Source: Azospirillum rugosum (GTDB lineage Bacteria > Pseudomonadota > Alphaproteobacteria > Azospirillales > Azospirillaceae). From it: a stretch of DNA of 64,000 bases. The DNA is taken from assembly GCF_017876155.1 (NCBI RefSeq), contig NZ_JAGINP010000001.1, positions 558,001 through 622,000 of the forward strand. Reading direction: 5' to 3'. Both the position numbers and the translations under genes were made by a program. Below the pieces are notes generated by a model that did no database searches, was not told where the DNA came from, and worked only from the letters and a program-made list of their open reading frames with translations. The first letter of the stretch is position 1. Every line of letters starts with the position of its first letter. This document shows positions 1-8,194 of the stretch, piece by piece.

Positions 1-878
1 GGCTGGAGGCGCACGGCAAAGGCCTCGCCGACGAACTCCTGTCCGCCATCGCGGAGGGCATCCCGGTGCTGACCAGCGTTGGCAGCCGGTACCTGAACGA
101 GTGGCAGTCCTTCACCGGCGGCTTCACCGCCCTGCTCTCCCCGGACGAGGACGCGCTGTGGCGCTGGTGGGGGACGCACCGGCTCTACGACGACCTGCTG
201 CACGGGGTGGAGGACGCGCCCGTCCGCCGCGTCACCATCGGCGCCAAATGGATCATGGTGGAAACCGACGGCACCGTCGGCCTCGCCGCCCGCCCCTCCG
301 CCTCCCTCGGCGCGGACCTTCCGCCGCCGGAACGCTGGGCCGGGGCCGGCCTGAAGGCGCTGGCCCTGCCCGCCGCCCGGTCCTGGGATCCCTTGGAGAC
401 CGCGGTCGGCGTCGCCGCCCTGAACGCCCACTACAACCATCCCGGCGTGACCGGCGACGCGGCGAACGGGCTGGACCTGTTCACCGGCATGGACGGGCGC
501 GTGGTGGTGATCGGCGCCTTCCCGCAGCTCGCCAAGCGGCTGCCGAACGCCCAGGTGATCGAGATGAAGCCGCGCGATGACGAGTACCCGGAGGCCGCCG
601 GCGAATGGCTGCTGCCGGGGGCGGAGGGAGCGGCGATCACGTCGTCCTCGCTCGCCAACCGCACGCTGCCGCGCCTTTTGTCGGCGTCCACGGGCGCGCG
701 CGTCGCGCTGGTCGGGCCGGGCACGCCGCTGACCGGCCGGCTGTTCCGCTACGGCGTCGATTCGCTGGCCGGCTTCGTGGTGGAGGACCGCGAGGCGTTG
801 CGCCGCGTCATCCTCGACGGCGGCTCCTCGCAGGCCTTCCACCGCCACGGCCGCTTCGTCACGCTGCACAACACGTAA
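1..878 (+). CDS. DUF4213/DUF364 (Rossmann-like) protein, 5' end missing
   Basis: The reading frame is open from the window edge (first full codon at base 3) to a TAA at 876-878, so the start lies outside; 291 codons are visible. The visible part reads like the DUF4213 plus DUF364 family: an N-terminal segment with SAIAEGIPVLTSVG, a middle segment ETAVGVAALNAHYN, and a C-terminal Rossmann-like part with VVVIGAFPQL and VALVGPGTPLT. Family members have been suggested to bind or chelate metals, but no reaction is established. It is followed after 22 bp by a DUF1244 gene with its own ribosome-binding site, so the two may be co-transcribed. Family assignment is fairly confident; function is unknown. 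Confidence 0.75.
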   Translation, partial: LEAHGKGLADELLSAIAEGIPVLTSVGSRYLNEWQSFTGGFTALLSPDEDALWRWWGTHRLYDDLLHGVEDAPVRRVTIGAKWIMVETDGTVGLAARPSASLGADLPPPERWAGAGLKALALPAARSWDPLETAVGVAALNAHYNHPGVTGDAANGLDLFTGMDGRVVVIGAFPQLAKRLPNAQVIEMKPRDDEYPEAAGEWLLPGAEGAAITSSSLANRTLPRLLSASTGARVALVGPGTPLTGRLFRYGVDSLAGFVVEDREALRRVILDGGSSQAFHRHGRFVTLHNT

Positions 879-900
879 ATAAATTCAGGAGGATCCGACA

Positions 901-1227
901 ATGGACGAACAAACCCGCATCGAACTGGAGGCCGCCGCCTTCCGCGGCCTGGTCGAGCACCTGCGCAAGCGAACCGACGTGCAGAACATCGACCTGATGA
1001 ACCTCGCCGGCTTCTGCCGCAACTGCCTGTCGAAGTGGTACGCGGCGGCCGCGAAGGAGCGCAACGTCCCCTTGACCGACGAGGAGGCGCGCATCGCCGT
1101 CTACGGCATGCCCTATTCGGAATGGAAGGCCAAGCACCAGAAGGAAGCCACCCCCGAACAGCAGCAGAAGTTCGAGGACACCAAGCCCCTCCACGCCGAA
1201 ATCAGCGGCCACATGCCGAAGAAGTGA
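901..1227 (+). CDS. DUF1244 family protein
   Basis: A 108-residue protein with an ATG start preceded by AGGAGG ten bases upstream. The sequence matches the DUF1244 family: the core AGFCRNCLSKWY (residues 40-51) and the later YGMPYSEWK are characteristic of this small conserved proteobacterial protein. No enzymatic function is known for the family, and no membrane segment or signal peptide is visible. The gene ends 9 bp before a long inverted repeat and is convergent with moeA. Length is normal for the family. Confidence 0.85.
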   Translation: MDEQTRIELEAAAFRGLVEHLRKRTDVQNIDLMNLAGFCRNCLSKWYAAAAKERNVPLTDEEARIAVYGMPYSEWKAKHQKEATPEQQQKFEDTKPLHAEISGHMPKK

Positions 1228-1236
1228 CAACGACCT

Positions 1237-1322
1237 CGTAGGTTGGGTGGAGCGCAGCGCAACCCAACACCCGTTGTCATCCCGACAATGTTGGGTTGCG
1301 CTGCCGCTCCACCCAACCTACG
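1237..1322. repeat. Long inverted repeat between convergent genes (GTTGGGTGGAGCG type)
   Basis: Two arms of about 32 bases (1237-1268 and 1291-1322) are nearly perfect reverse complements around a loop of 22 bases. They begin CGTAGGTTGGGTGGAGCG and end CGCTCCACCCAACCTACG. It lies between the stop codons of the DUF1244 gene and moeA, so it could stop transcription from both sides. A degraded relative is present at 41877-41954, so this is a dispersed repeat and not just a local terminator. Confidence 0.85.
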
Positions 1323-1339
1323 AAGTTACGCAGGACCGG

Positions 1340-2587
1340 TCACGCAAACAGCCCGGTAAACGGCAGGAACTCCACCATATCCCCGGGCTTGATCGCCGTG
1401 GCGTCGGCGGGCATGTCCACCAGACCGTCCGCCTCCACCATGGAGGTCAGCACGCCGGAGCTGTCGCTGGGGAATTTGTGGGCGACCGGGCGGCCGTCGG
1501 CCCCCAGCGCCAAGCGGGCGCGCAGGAACTCCCGCCGACCGGCCTTCTTGCGGAACTCGAAGCCGGAGACCACGAGGCAGCGCGGGATCGGCGCGCTCTC
1601 CGCGCCGGACAGGCGCAGCACCAACGGACGGCCCACCAGCATGAAGGTCACCATGGCCGAGACCGGGTTGCCCGGCAGGCCGAGGAAGGGCGTGTTGCCG
1701 ATCCGGCCCAACGCCAGCGGCTTGCCCGGCTTGATGGCGAGCTTCCACAGGTCGATGGAGCCCAGCGCGCCGACCGCCGCCTTCACGTGGTCCTCCTCCC
1801 CCACCGACACACCGCCGGACGTGACCAGCAGGTCCGCCGTGTCGGCCGCCGTGGCGAGCGCCGCGCGGGTGGCCTCGCGCTGGTCCGGCAGGATGCCGAG
1901 GTCATGCACATCCACCCCCAGCGCGTCGAGCTGGGCGGCCAGCGTGTAGCGGTTGGCGTCGTAGATGGCGCCGTCCGGCTTCGCCGTGCCCGGCTCTCGC
2001 AGCTCGTCGCCGGTGGAGAACAGCACCACCCGCAGCCGCTTGCGCACCGACAGGTGCGACCGCCCGACCGCGGCGGCGAGCCCGATCTCCTGCGCGCGCA
2101 GGCGCCGGCCGGGGGTCAGCACCACGGCGCCGGCCGCCATGTCCTCGCCAGCCTCGCGGATGTTGGCGCCGCGTTTCACATTGGCCGGGACCAGCACCGC
2201 CGCATCCCCGTCGGCGCGGCAATCCTCCTGCATGGCGACCGCATCGACGCCCGCGGGCACCGGCGCGCCGGTGAAGATGCGCACCGCCTCCCCCGCCCCG
2301 ACCGTGCCCCCGAACACCGACCCCGCCGGCACGCGCCCGACCACGGCCAGCCGCACCGGCCCGTCCCCGGCCGTATCCGCCGCACGGAAGCCCCAGCCGT
2401 CCATGGCCGACACCGCCATGGGCGGCACGTCGCCCGGCGCCGTCACCGATTCGGCCAGGATGCGGCCGAGTGCGGAACGCAGCGGCACGCTCTCCGGCTC
2501 CGTCGCCGGGCCATAGGCGGCCTGGACGCGGGCAAGCGCCTCGTCCAGCGGCAGCGGAGCGGGTCCGGGAGCGGCGAAGCAGTCCAT
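1340..2587 (-). CDS. moeA: Molybdopterin molybdenumtransferase MoeA
   Basis: A 415-residue MoeA. It inserts molybdate into adenylylated molybdopterin in the last step of molybdenum cofactor synthesis, in the cytoplasm. Family features seen include the N-terminal AMDGWGF, VFTGAPVPAG-like RIFTGAPVPAGVDAV, the MoCF-domain motif TSGGVSVGEEDHVK, KPGKPLALG and GLPGNPVSAMVTF. The ATG at 2587 was preferred to the longer form at 2614 because it follows AAGGA by seven bases. It is transcribed away from the ABC importer operon, and the shared intergenic region has an FNR/FixK-like dyad. Molybdoenzymes often serve anaerobic respiration, which would fit such control. Confidence 0.93.
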   Translation of the reverse strand: MDCFAAPGPAPLPLDEALARVQAAYGPATEPESVPLRSALGRILAESVTAPGDVPPMAVSAMDGWGFRAADTAGDGPVRLAVVGRVPAGSVFGGTVGAGEAVRIFTGAPVPAGVDAVAMQEDCRADGDAAVLVPANVKRGANIREAGEDMAAGAVVLTPGRRLRAQEIGLAAAVGRSHLSVRKRLRVVLFSTGDELREPGTAKPDGAIYDANRYTLAAQLDALGVDVHDLGILPDQREATRAALATAADTADLLVTSGGVSVGEEDHVKAAVGALGSIDLWKLAIKPGKPLALGRIGNTPFLGLPGNPVSAMVTFMLVGRPLVLRLSGAESAPIPRCLVVSGFEFRKKAGRREFLRARLALGADGRPVAHKFPSDSSGVLTSMVEADGLVDMPADATAIKPGDMVEFLPFTGLFA

Positions 2588-2689
2588 GCGAAATCCTTTC
2601 CCTGGGGCGCCCAAGCATGACGGCGTGCACCCCCTCGATTCAAGGGTGGTTGTTCAAGGTGGATATGCGGCCCCGGCGCGCCGGACCAC

Positions 2690-2705
2690 CTTGACCACCG
2701 TCAAG
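2690..2705. promoter_or_regulatory. Candidate FNR/FixK-type binding site
   Basis: CTTGAC-CACC-GTCAAG is a perfect 6-4-6 dyad. It contains TTGAC-N4-GTCAA, which matches the known CRP/FNR-family recognition pattern TTGA(T/C)-N4-(A/G)TCAA. It sits about 103 bp upstream of the moeA start and about 255 bp upstream of the importer operon start. Control of moeA by an oxygen-responsive FNR or FixK protein is an inference. The intergenic region 2588-2960 also holds a 12-base palindrome CGCAGCGCTGCG at 2799-2810 and the LacI-like dyad described separately; no gene is seen in it. Confidence 0.5.
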
Positions 2706-2826
2706 ACGCAGCCTGCGACCGGGTGCTTACCCCACCCCGGAAATCCGCGCGATTTTCCGCCGGAGACGGAACGAATGGTGGTTACACCAATTATTTTTCG
2801 CAGCGCTGCGTTTTCTGGCTTGCGCG

Positions 2827-2842
2827 TTTAGATCGATCCAAA
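2827..2842. promoter_or_regulatory. Candidate LacI-family operator upstream of importer operon
   Basis: TTTAGATCGATCCAAA is a 16-base dyad symmetric at every pair except one, centred on CG as LacI-family operators usually are. It lies about 120 bp upstream of the first permease gene. The same operon encodes a LacI-type regulator (7112-8194), so autoregulation through this site is a reasonable inference. It has not been compared with other genomes. Confidence 0.45.
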
Positions 2843-2960
2843 TAGGTTCCGAAAAACGACCGGAGAAGACGGGCGCGCAGCCCGCGGACCGTTGCCCAAA
2901 ACCGGGAAAGCCAATCCGCCGAAGGGGCACAAAGCCCAGCGCGGTTGTGGAGGGATGCCC

Positions 2961-3635
2961 GTGAACTACAAATTCGACTTCGACGCCGTGCTCGCGTCCT
3001 GGGACTATCTGCTCGAAGGCGCCTGGCTGACCGTCCAGCTGTCCTTTGGCGCGATGGCCATCGGCCTTGTCGTGGCGATTCTCTGCGCGCTCGGCAAGAC
3101 CTCCGGGCCGAAACCGGTGCGTTGGCTGATCAACGCCTACATCGAGGTGATCCGGAACACGCCCTTCCTGGTGCAGATCTTCCTGATCTTCTTCGGGCTG
3201 CCGACCGCCGGCATCCGGCTGTCGCCGGATCTCGCCGCGCTGATCGCCATGGTGGTCAACGTCGGCGCCTACGCGACGGAGATCATCCGCGCCGGCATCG
3301 AATCGATCCAAAAAGGCCAGATCGAAGCCGGCCTCGCGCTTGGCCTGAAGCCCTTGCAGGTGTTCCGCTACGTCGTCATCAAGCCGGCGCTGCGCACCGT
3401 CTACCCGGCGCTGACCAGCCAGTTCATCCTGCTGATGCTCAGTTCCAGCGTGGTGTCGGCCATCTCGGCGGACGAGCTGACCTCGGTCGCGAACAACATC
3501 CAGTCGCAGACCTTCCGCAGCTTCGAGATCTACATCGTCGTAACGGCCGTCTACCTGTGCCTGGCCCTGATGTTCTCGGCGCTGTTCGCCGGCATCTACC
3601 GGCTGGCCTTCGCCTACGACACCGACCGCCGCTGA
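2961..3635 (+). CDS. Polar amino acid-type ABC transporter permease 1
   Basis: A 224-residue inner-membrane permease of the HisM/GlnP family, with several hydrophobic segments. The conserved cytoplasmic loop is visible: EAGLALGLKPLQVFRYVVIK, which docks on the ATPase. TPFLVQIFLIFFGLP earlier is typical of the family. The GTG at 2961 is preferred because GGAGGG ends six bases before it; an ATG at 2955 lies directly on the Shine-Dalgarno sequence, and a TTG at 2892 would add 23 residues unlike a permease. It is first in an operon with a second permease 13 bp downstream, so the channel is probably a heterodimer. The substrate is not evident from sequence. Confidence 0.88.
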   Translation: MNYKFDFDAVLASWDYLLEGAWLTVQLSFGAMAIGLVVAILCALGKTSGPKPVRWLINAYIEVIRNTPFLVQIFLIFFGLPTAGIRLSPDLAALIAMVVNVGAYATEIIRAGIESIQKGQIEAGLALGLKPLQVFRYVVIKPALRTVYPALTSQFILLMLSSSVVSAISADELTSVANNIQSQTFRSFEIYIVVTAVYLCLALMFSALFAGIYRLAFAYDTDRR

Positions 3636-3648
3636 GGAGCCCCGCGCC

Positions 3649-4302
3649 ATGATCCGCTCCTTCGGGTACAACGAATTCCTGTTCCTGCTCAGCGCCGTGC
3701 AATGGACGCTGGCCCTGTCGGCGATCGCCTTCATCGGCGGCGCGACCGTGGGCCTGTTCGTGGCGCTGGGCCGCACCTCCACGATCAAGCCGGTCCGCCT
3801 GCTCGCCACCGGCTACATCCAGCTTTTCCAGGGCACGCCGCTGCTGATGCAGCTGTTCCTGGTCTTCTTCGGCGCCACCGTCATGGGGATCGACATGAAC
3901 CCCTGGGCCGCCGCGGCGCTGGGCCTGACGCTGAACGCCAGCGCCTTCCTGGGCGAGATCTGGCGCGGCTGCATCCAGGCGGTGCCGCGCGGCCAGTGGG
4001 AGGCGGCCTCGGCGCTCGGCCTGCGCTACCCGGGGCTGATGCGCTACGTCATCCTGCCGCAGGCGGTGAAGGTGGCGGTGCCGCCGACCGTCGGCTTCCT
4101 GGTGCAGCTGATCAAGAGCACGTCGCTGGCCGCCATCATCGGCTTCACCGAACTGACCCGCGCCGGCCAGATCGTCAACAACGCCACCTTCCAGCCCTTC
4201 CTGGTGTTCGGGATCGTCGCCGCGATCTACTTCGTCCTGTGCTGGCCGCTGTCGCTGCTGAGCGCCCGGCTGGAGCAGCGCTACGCGGCCCCGGCTCGCT
4301 AA
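3649..4302 (+). CDS. Polar amino acid-type ABC transporter permease 2
   Basis: A 217-residue inner-membrane permease paralogous to the preceding one. Family signatures include IQLFQGTPLLMQLFLVFFG, GEIWRGCIQAVPRGQWEAAS and the ATPase-docking loop ALGLRYPGLMRYVILPQA. The ATG follows GAGGAGC by about nine bases. It starts 13 bp after permease 1 and ends 35 bp before the binding-protein gene, consistent with one transcript. It probably pairs with permease 1 in the importer. Confidence 0.9.
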   Translation: MIRSFGYNEFLFLLSAVQWTLALSAIAFIGGATVGLFVALGRTSTIKPVRLLATGYIQLFQGTPLLMQLFLVFFGATVMGIDMNPWAAAALGLTLNASAFLGEIWRGCIQAVPRGQWEAASALGLRYPGLMRYVILPQAVKVAVPPTVGFLVQLIKSTSLAAIIGFTELTRAGQIVNNATFQPFLVFGIVAAIYFVLCWPLSLLSARLEQRYAAPAR

Positions 4303-4337
4303 CATCCTTTAAAAATCAAAACGTGAGGGAATCGTCC

Positions 4338-5138
4338 ATGAGCTTCTCTATCACCCGCCGCCTCGTCGTCGCCGGCGCCCTGATGGCCGCCGCCGTCGCG
4401 TATGTCGCCCCCGCCGCCGCCCAGACCGTCGACGAGATCAAGTCCAAGGGCAAGCTGACCGTCGGCATGCTGGTGGACTTCCCGCCCTTCGGCATCACCA
4501 CGTCGGACGGCAAGCCCGACGGCTACGACGCCGACGTCGCCAAGCTGCTGGGCAAGCACATGGGCGTCCCGGTGGAGATCGTCCCGGTCACCGGCCCGAA
4601 CCGCATCCCCTACCTGCTGACCAACAAGGTCGACCTTCTGGTCGCCTCGCTCGGCATCACGGCGGAGCGCGCCAAGCAGGTGCAGTTCTCCGAGCCCTAC
4701 GCCGCCATCGAGATCGGCCTCGTCGCCCCGGCCAGCACCAAGATCAAGGACGCCGCGGAACTGTCCGGCAAGCGCGTCGGCGTCGCCCGCGCCAGCACCC
4801 AGGACAACGCCCTGACCGCCGTCGCCCCGAAGGACGCGCGCATCATGCGCTTCGACGACGACGCCAGCGCCGTGCAGGCGATGCTGTCCGGCCAGGTGGA
4901 CGCGCTCGGCCTCAGCAACGTGGTCGCCAAGGAGATCAAGAAGCTGGCCCCGCAGTCCAACTACGAGATGAAGTTCGTGCTGAACCGCCAGGTGCAGGGC
5001 ATCGCCATGCGCCAGGGCCAGGACGCCCTGCTGAAGTGGGTCAACGACTTCATCGAGAAGACCAAGTCGAACGGCGAGCTGAACGCCATCCACCAGAAGT
5101 GGCTCGGCACCGACCTGCCCCCGCTGACCAAGTCGTAA
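4338..5138 (+). CDS. Periplasmic substrate-binding protein of the ABC importer
   Basis: A 266-residue family-3 solute-binding protein. The N-terminus is a signal peptide (Arg-Arg, hydrophobic stretch, cleavage probably after PAAA near residue 28). The mature part begins with the hallmark [20 protein letters not shown]. Other landmarks are [21 protein letters not shown] and [13 protein letters not shown]. It captures the ligand in the periplasm and delivers it to the two permeases. The ATG has GAGGGA seven bases upstream. The closest general class is amino-acid binding, but the neighbouring catabolic genes suggest that an organic or hydroxy acid is also possible. Confidence 0.9.
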   Translation: MSFSITRRLVVAGALMAAAVAYVAPAAAQTVDEIKSKGKLTVGMLVDFPPFGITTSDGKPDGYDADVAKLLGKHMGVPVEIVPVTGPNRIPYLLTNKVDLLVASLGITAERAKQVQFSEPYAAIEIGLVAPASTKIKDAAELSGKRVGVARASTQDNALTAVAPKDARIMRFDDDASAVQAMLSGQVDALGLSNVVAKEIKKLAPQSNYEMKFVLNRQVQGIAMRQGQDALLKWVNDFIEKTKSNGELNAIHQKWLGTDLPPLTKS

Positions 5139-5150
5139 TTCGCGCTTGTG

Positions 5151-5305
5151 CCCCTCTCCCGCCCCTGGCGGGAGAGGGAGGGACCCGTGGCGAAGCCATG
5201 GGAGGGTGAGGGCAAGGTCCTTTCGAGAATCTTGGCCCGAGAAACCAAGCCCTCACCCTCCCACTTCGTGGGCCCCTCCCTCTCCCTGCGGAGCAGGGAG
5301 AGGGG
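5151..5305. repeat. GC-rich palindromic intergenic repeat inside the importer operon
   Basis: The outer arms CCCCTCTCCC (5151-5160) and GGGAGAGGGG (5296-5305) are inverted. Inside are at least two strong hairpins, one with arms CTCTCCCGCC and GGCGGGAGAG around 5153-5177, and one with CTCTCCCTGC, loop GGA, and GCAGGGAGAG near 5280-5302. GGAGGGTGAGGG and CCCTCACCCTCC form a further internal pair. It separates the binding-protein gene from the ATPase gene in the same operon. A structure here could lower expression of downstream genes relative to the binding protein. Confidence 0.8.
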
Positions 5306-5340
5306 AACGGTTCGCCGCCCTATTTCCAAGGAGTCCACCC

Positions 5341-6129
5341 ATGGCGCTGGCTTTCGATCACGCGGGCGATGGCGCGCCGCGGCCCATCAGCAGCGAGGTC
5401 GTCATCCGCATGGACGGCGTCCAGAAATGGTACGACAGCTTCCAGGTGCTGAAGAACATCAACCTGGAGGTCCACAAGGGCGAGCGCATCGTCATCTGCG
5501 GCCCGTCCGGCTCCGGCAAGTCGACCCTGATCCGCTGCATCAACCAGCTGGAAAAGCACCAGCAGGGCACGATCACCGTCAACGGCATCACGCTCGACAG
5601 CCACCACCGCCACCTGGACCAGGTGCGGCGGGAGGTCGGCATGGTGTTCCAGCAGTTCAACCTCTTCCCGCACCTGACCGTGCTGCAAAACTGCATGCTG
5701 GCGCCGATGAAGGTCCGCGGCACTTCCAAGGCGGAGGCCGAGGCCATCGCCATGAAGTACCTGGAACGCGTCCGCATCCCAGACCAGGCGCACAAGCACC
5801 CGGGCCAGCTCTCCGGCGGGCAGCAGCAGCGCGTCGCCATCGCCCGCTCGCTCTGCATGAACCCGAAGGTCATGCTGTTCGACGAGCCGACCTCCGCGCT
5901 GGATCCGGAGATGGTCAAGGAGGTGCTGGACACCATGATCGGGCTGGCCGAGGACGGCATGACCATGCTCTGCGTCACGCACGAGATGGGCTTCGCCAAG
6001 TCGGTCGCCGACCGCGTCATCTTCATGGACCGCGGCGAGATCGTCGAAGAGGCGTCCCCGGCGGAGTTCTTCACCAACCCGAAGTCCGAGCGGACCCGCA
6101 ACTTCCTCGGCCAGATCCTCTCCCATTAA
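5341..6129 (+). CDS. ABC transporter ATP-binding protein (polar amino acid type)
   Basis: A 262-residue ATPase of the GlnQ/HisP class. The Walker A motif is GPSGSGKST (about residues 56-64), the signature [13 protein letters not shown], Walker [16 protein letters not shown], and the switch histidine VTHEMGFAK. The Q-loop reads [14 protein letters not shown]. It energises import through the two upstream permeases. The ATG at 5341 follows AAGGAG by eight bases; the frame is open upstream but only across the palindromic repeat. The first 20 residues are an unusual extension before the conserved [12 protein letters not shown]. Confidence 0.92.
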   Translation: MALAFDHAGDGAPRPISSEVVIRMDGVQKWYDSFQVLKNINLEVHKGERIVICGPSGSGKSTLIRCINQLEKHQQGTITVNGITLDSHHRHLDQVRREVGMVFQQFNLFPHLTVLQNCMLAPMKVRGTSKAEAEAIAMKYLERVRIPDQAHKHPGQLSGGQQQRVAIARSLCMNPKVMLFDEPTSALDPEMVKEVLDTMIGLAEDGMTMLCVTHEMGFAKSVADRVIFMDRGEIVEEASPAEFFTNPKSERTRNFLGQILSH

Positions 6130-6156
6130 GCTCCCGCTACTCAAGGACCGTTTCCG

Positions 6157-7095
6157 ATGAAGCCAGAGATCCTTCTGGTCGAGCCCATGATGCCGGGCAT
6201 CGAGGCGGCGCTCGACGCCGACTACACCGTGCACCGCCTCTCGGCCGCGCCCGACCGCGAACGCTTCGTGGCGGAGGTGGGGCCGCGCGTCCGCGCCGTC
6301 GTCACCGGCGGTGGCACCGGCGTCAGCAACGCCGTGATGGACGCCTGCCCCAACCTGGGCATCGTCACCATCAACGGCGTCGGCACCGACGCGGTGGACC
6401 TGAAGCACGCGCAGTCGAAGGGCGTGCGCGTCACCAATACGCCGGACGTTCTGAACGACGACGTGGCCGACCTCGCCATCGGGCTGATGATCATGGCGTC
6501 GCGCCGCATGGCCGTGGGCGACCGCTTCGTCCGCGCTGGCCAGTGGCCGAAGGGCAAGCTGCCGCTCGCCCGCAAGGTGACCGGCAAGCGGCTGGGCATC
6601 CTCGGCCTCGGCCGCATCGGCTTGGCCATTGCGGAGCGCGCGGCCGGCTTCGGGATGGCGATTTCCTACACCAACCGCAAGCCGCGCACCGACGTGCCCT
6701 ACCGCTTCGTGGCCTCGCCGGTCGACTTGGCGCGGGACAGCGACATCCTGATCGTCGCCGCCTCGGCCGGGCCGGAGTCGCGCAACATGGTCAACCGCGC
6801 GGTGATCGAGGCGCTGGGGCCGGATGGCCTGCTGGTCAACGTCGCCCGCGGCAGCGTGGTGGACGAGCCGGAGCTGGTTGCCGCGTTGCAGGACGGCCGC
6901 CTGGGCGGCGCCGGACTCGACGTCTTCGCCAACGAGCCGCACGCGCCCGAGGCCCTGTTCGCGCTTGACAACGTGGTCCTGCAACCGCACCAAGCCAGCG
7001 CCACCGTGGAGACGCGCACGGCGATGGGCGACCTGGTTCTCAGCAACCTGAAGGCCTTCTTCGCCGGGCAGCCGCTGCTGACGCCGGTGGTGTAA
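6157..7095 (+). CDS. D-isomer-specific 2-hydroxyacid dehydrogenase
   Basis: A 312-residue NAD(P)-dependent dehydrogenase that interconverts a 2-keto acid and a D-2-hydroxy acid. The nucleotide fold shows GILGLGRIGLAIAERA. The catalytic triad is visible as Arg in NVARGSVVDEPEL, Glu in DVFANEPHAP and His in LQPHQASAT. The NRKPRTDVPY segment after the second strand is typical of members preferring NADPH, such as glyoxylate/hydroxypyruvate reductases. It lies 27 bp after the ABC ATPase and before the LacI regulator, so it probably acts on the imported compound or a product of it. The exact substrate cannot be read from sequence. Confidence 0.9.
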   Translation: MKPEILLVEPMMPGIEAALDADYTVHRLSAAPDRERFVAEVGPRVRAVVTGGGTGVSNAVMDACPNLGIVTINGVGTDAVDLKHAQSKGVRVTNTPDVLNDDVADLAIGLMIMASRRMAVGDRFVRAGQWPKGKLPLARKVTGKRLGILGLGRIGLAIAERAAGFGMAISYTNRKPRTDVPYRFVASPVDLARDSDILIVAASAGPESRNMVNRAVIEALGPDGLLVNVARGSVVDEPELVAALQDGRLGGAGLDVFANEPHAPEALFALDNVVLQPHQASATVETRTAMGDLVLSNLKAFFAGQPLLTPVV

Positions 7096-7111
7096 GCACC
7101 AAAGGCGCCTG

Positions 7112-8194
7112 ATGACGATCCTGGACGAACGCGAGAACCGCGGCCCCAACCGCATCACCCTGACGGAGGTGGCGAGCCACGCGGGCGTGTCGCGGTCCAC
7201 GGTGTCGCTGGTGCTGCGCGACAGCCCGCTGGTCGCGGCCGACACCCGCGACCGCGTCCAGGCCGCCATCAAGGAACTGGGCTACGTCTACAACCGCGGA
7301 GCGGCGACGCTCCGCGCCGCCCGCACCAACACGGTCGGGCTGCTGGTCTGCGAGATCAGCAACGCCTTCTACGGCGAGCTGACCGCCGGCGTGGACGAAG
7401 TGCTGGGGGAGGAAGGCGTGGTCGCGTTCCTCGCAAACACCGCCGAATCGCCGGAACGGCAGGACCGCTTCCTCCAGCGCATGCGGGAGCACAACGTCGA
7501 TGGCGTCATCCTCTGCCCCACCGCCGGGACGCAGCCCGACCTGCTCGACCGCCTGCGCCAGTGGCAACTGCCCTGCGTGCAGGCATTGCGCTTCGTCTCG
7601 GCGCGCAACGGCGACTACGCCGGCGTGGATTACGAGTTCGGCATGGAGATGATGACGGAGCATCTGGTCCGTCTCGGCCACCGCCGCATCGCCTTCGTCG
7701 GCGGCAACCTCACCCACTCCGCGACCGCCGCCCGCCGCGCCGGCTTCGGCACCGCCATGCGCCGGCACGGCCTGTCGCCCGACCTGATCGTGCGCTGCCC
7801 GCCGACCCGACGGGCCGGGGTGGACGCCATCGGCCCGCTGCTCGACCTGCCCGATCCGCCGACCGCGGCGCTTTGTTACAACGACATGGTCGCCTTCGGC
7901 GTCATGCTGGGGCTTGAGGCGCGCGGGCTGAAGGCCGGGCGCGACATCGCCGTGACCGGCTTCGACGACGTGGCCGAGGCGGCCTTCAGCCGCCCGGCCC
8001 TGACCACCATTTCCACCTCCGCCCGCCAGATCGGGCAGGAGGCGGCACGGTTGTTGCTGCGCCGCATCGCGGATCCGCAGGGCGCACCGGAACGGGTGAT
8101 CCTGCCCGCACGCCTCGTCGTCCGCGAATCCTGCGGCGCGATGAACGAACGAAAAGCAAACCAACGAACAAACACCCAGAGGTTCCCGAAATGA
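7112..8194 (+). CDS. LacI-family transcriptional regulator
   Basis: A 360-residue repressor-type regulator. The N-terminal helix-turn-helix reads LTEVASHAGVSRSTVSLVLR, with the hinge region YNRGAATLRAARTNTVGLLV. The C-terminal periplasmic-binding-like sensor contains RLGHRRIAFVGG and AVTGFDDVAEAAFSRPALTT, the typical dimer and ligand regions. It is in the middle of the importer and catabolic operon, and its TGA overlaps the ATG of the next gene (ATGA). It probably senses the substrate or an intermediate and controls its own operon, perhaps through the dyad at 2827-2842. Confidence 0.92.
   Translation: MTILDERENRGPNRITLTEVASHAGVSRSTVSLVLRDSPLVAADTRDRVQAAIKELGYVYNRGAATLRAARTNTVGLLVCEISNAFYGELTAGVDEVLGEEGVVAFLANTAESPERQDRFLQRMREHNVDGVILCPTAGTQPDLLDRLRQWQLPCVQALRFVSARNGDYAGVDYEFGMEMMTEHLVRLGHRRIAFVGGNLTHSATAARRAGFGTAMRRHGLSPDLIVRCPPTRRAGVDAIGPLLDLPDPPTAALCYNDMVAFGVMLGLEARGLKAGRDIAVTGFDDVAEAAFSRPALTTISTSARQIGQEAARLLLRRIADPQGAPERVILPARLVVRESCGAMNERKANQRTNTQRFPK

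Noticed and set aside
3297..3318. A second LacI-like site (GAATCGATCCAAAA) inside the first permease gene
   Set aside because: It matches only one half of the dyad at 2827-2842 and lies in conserved coding sequence, so it is probably chance.
5320..7272. A 650-residue minus-strand frame opposite the ABC ATPase and dehydrogenase
   Set aside because: The sense strand genes have complete Walker and Rossmann motifs; the antisense frame has none.
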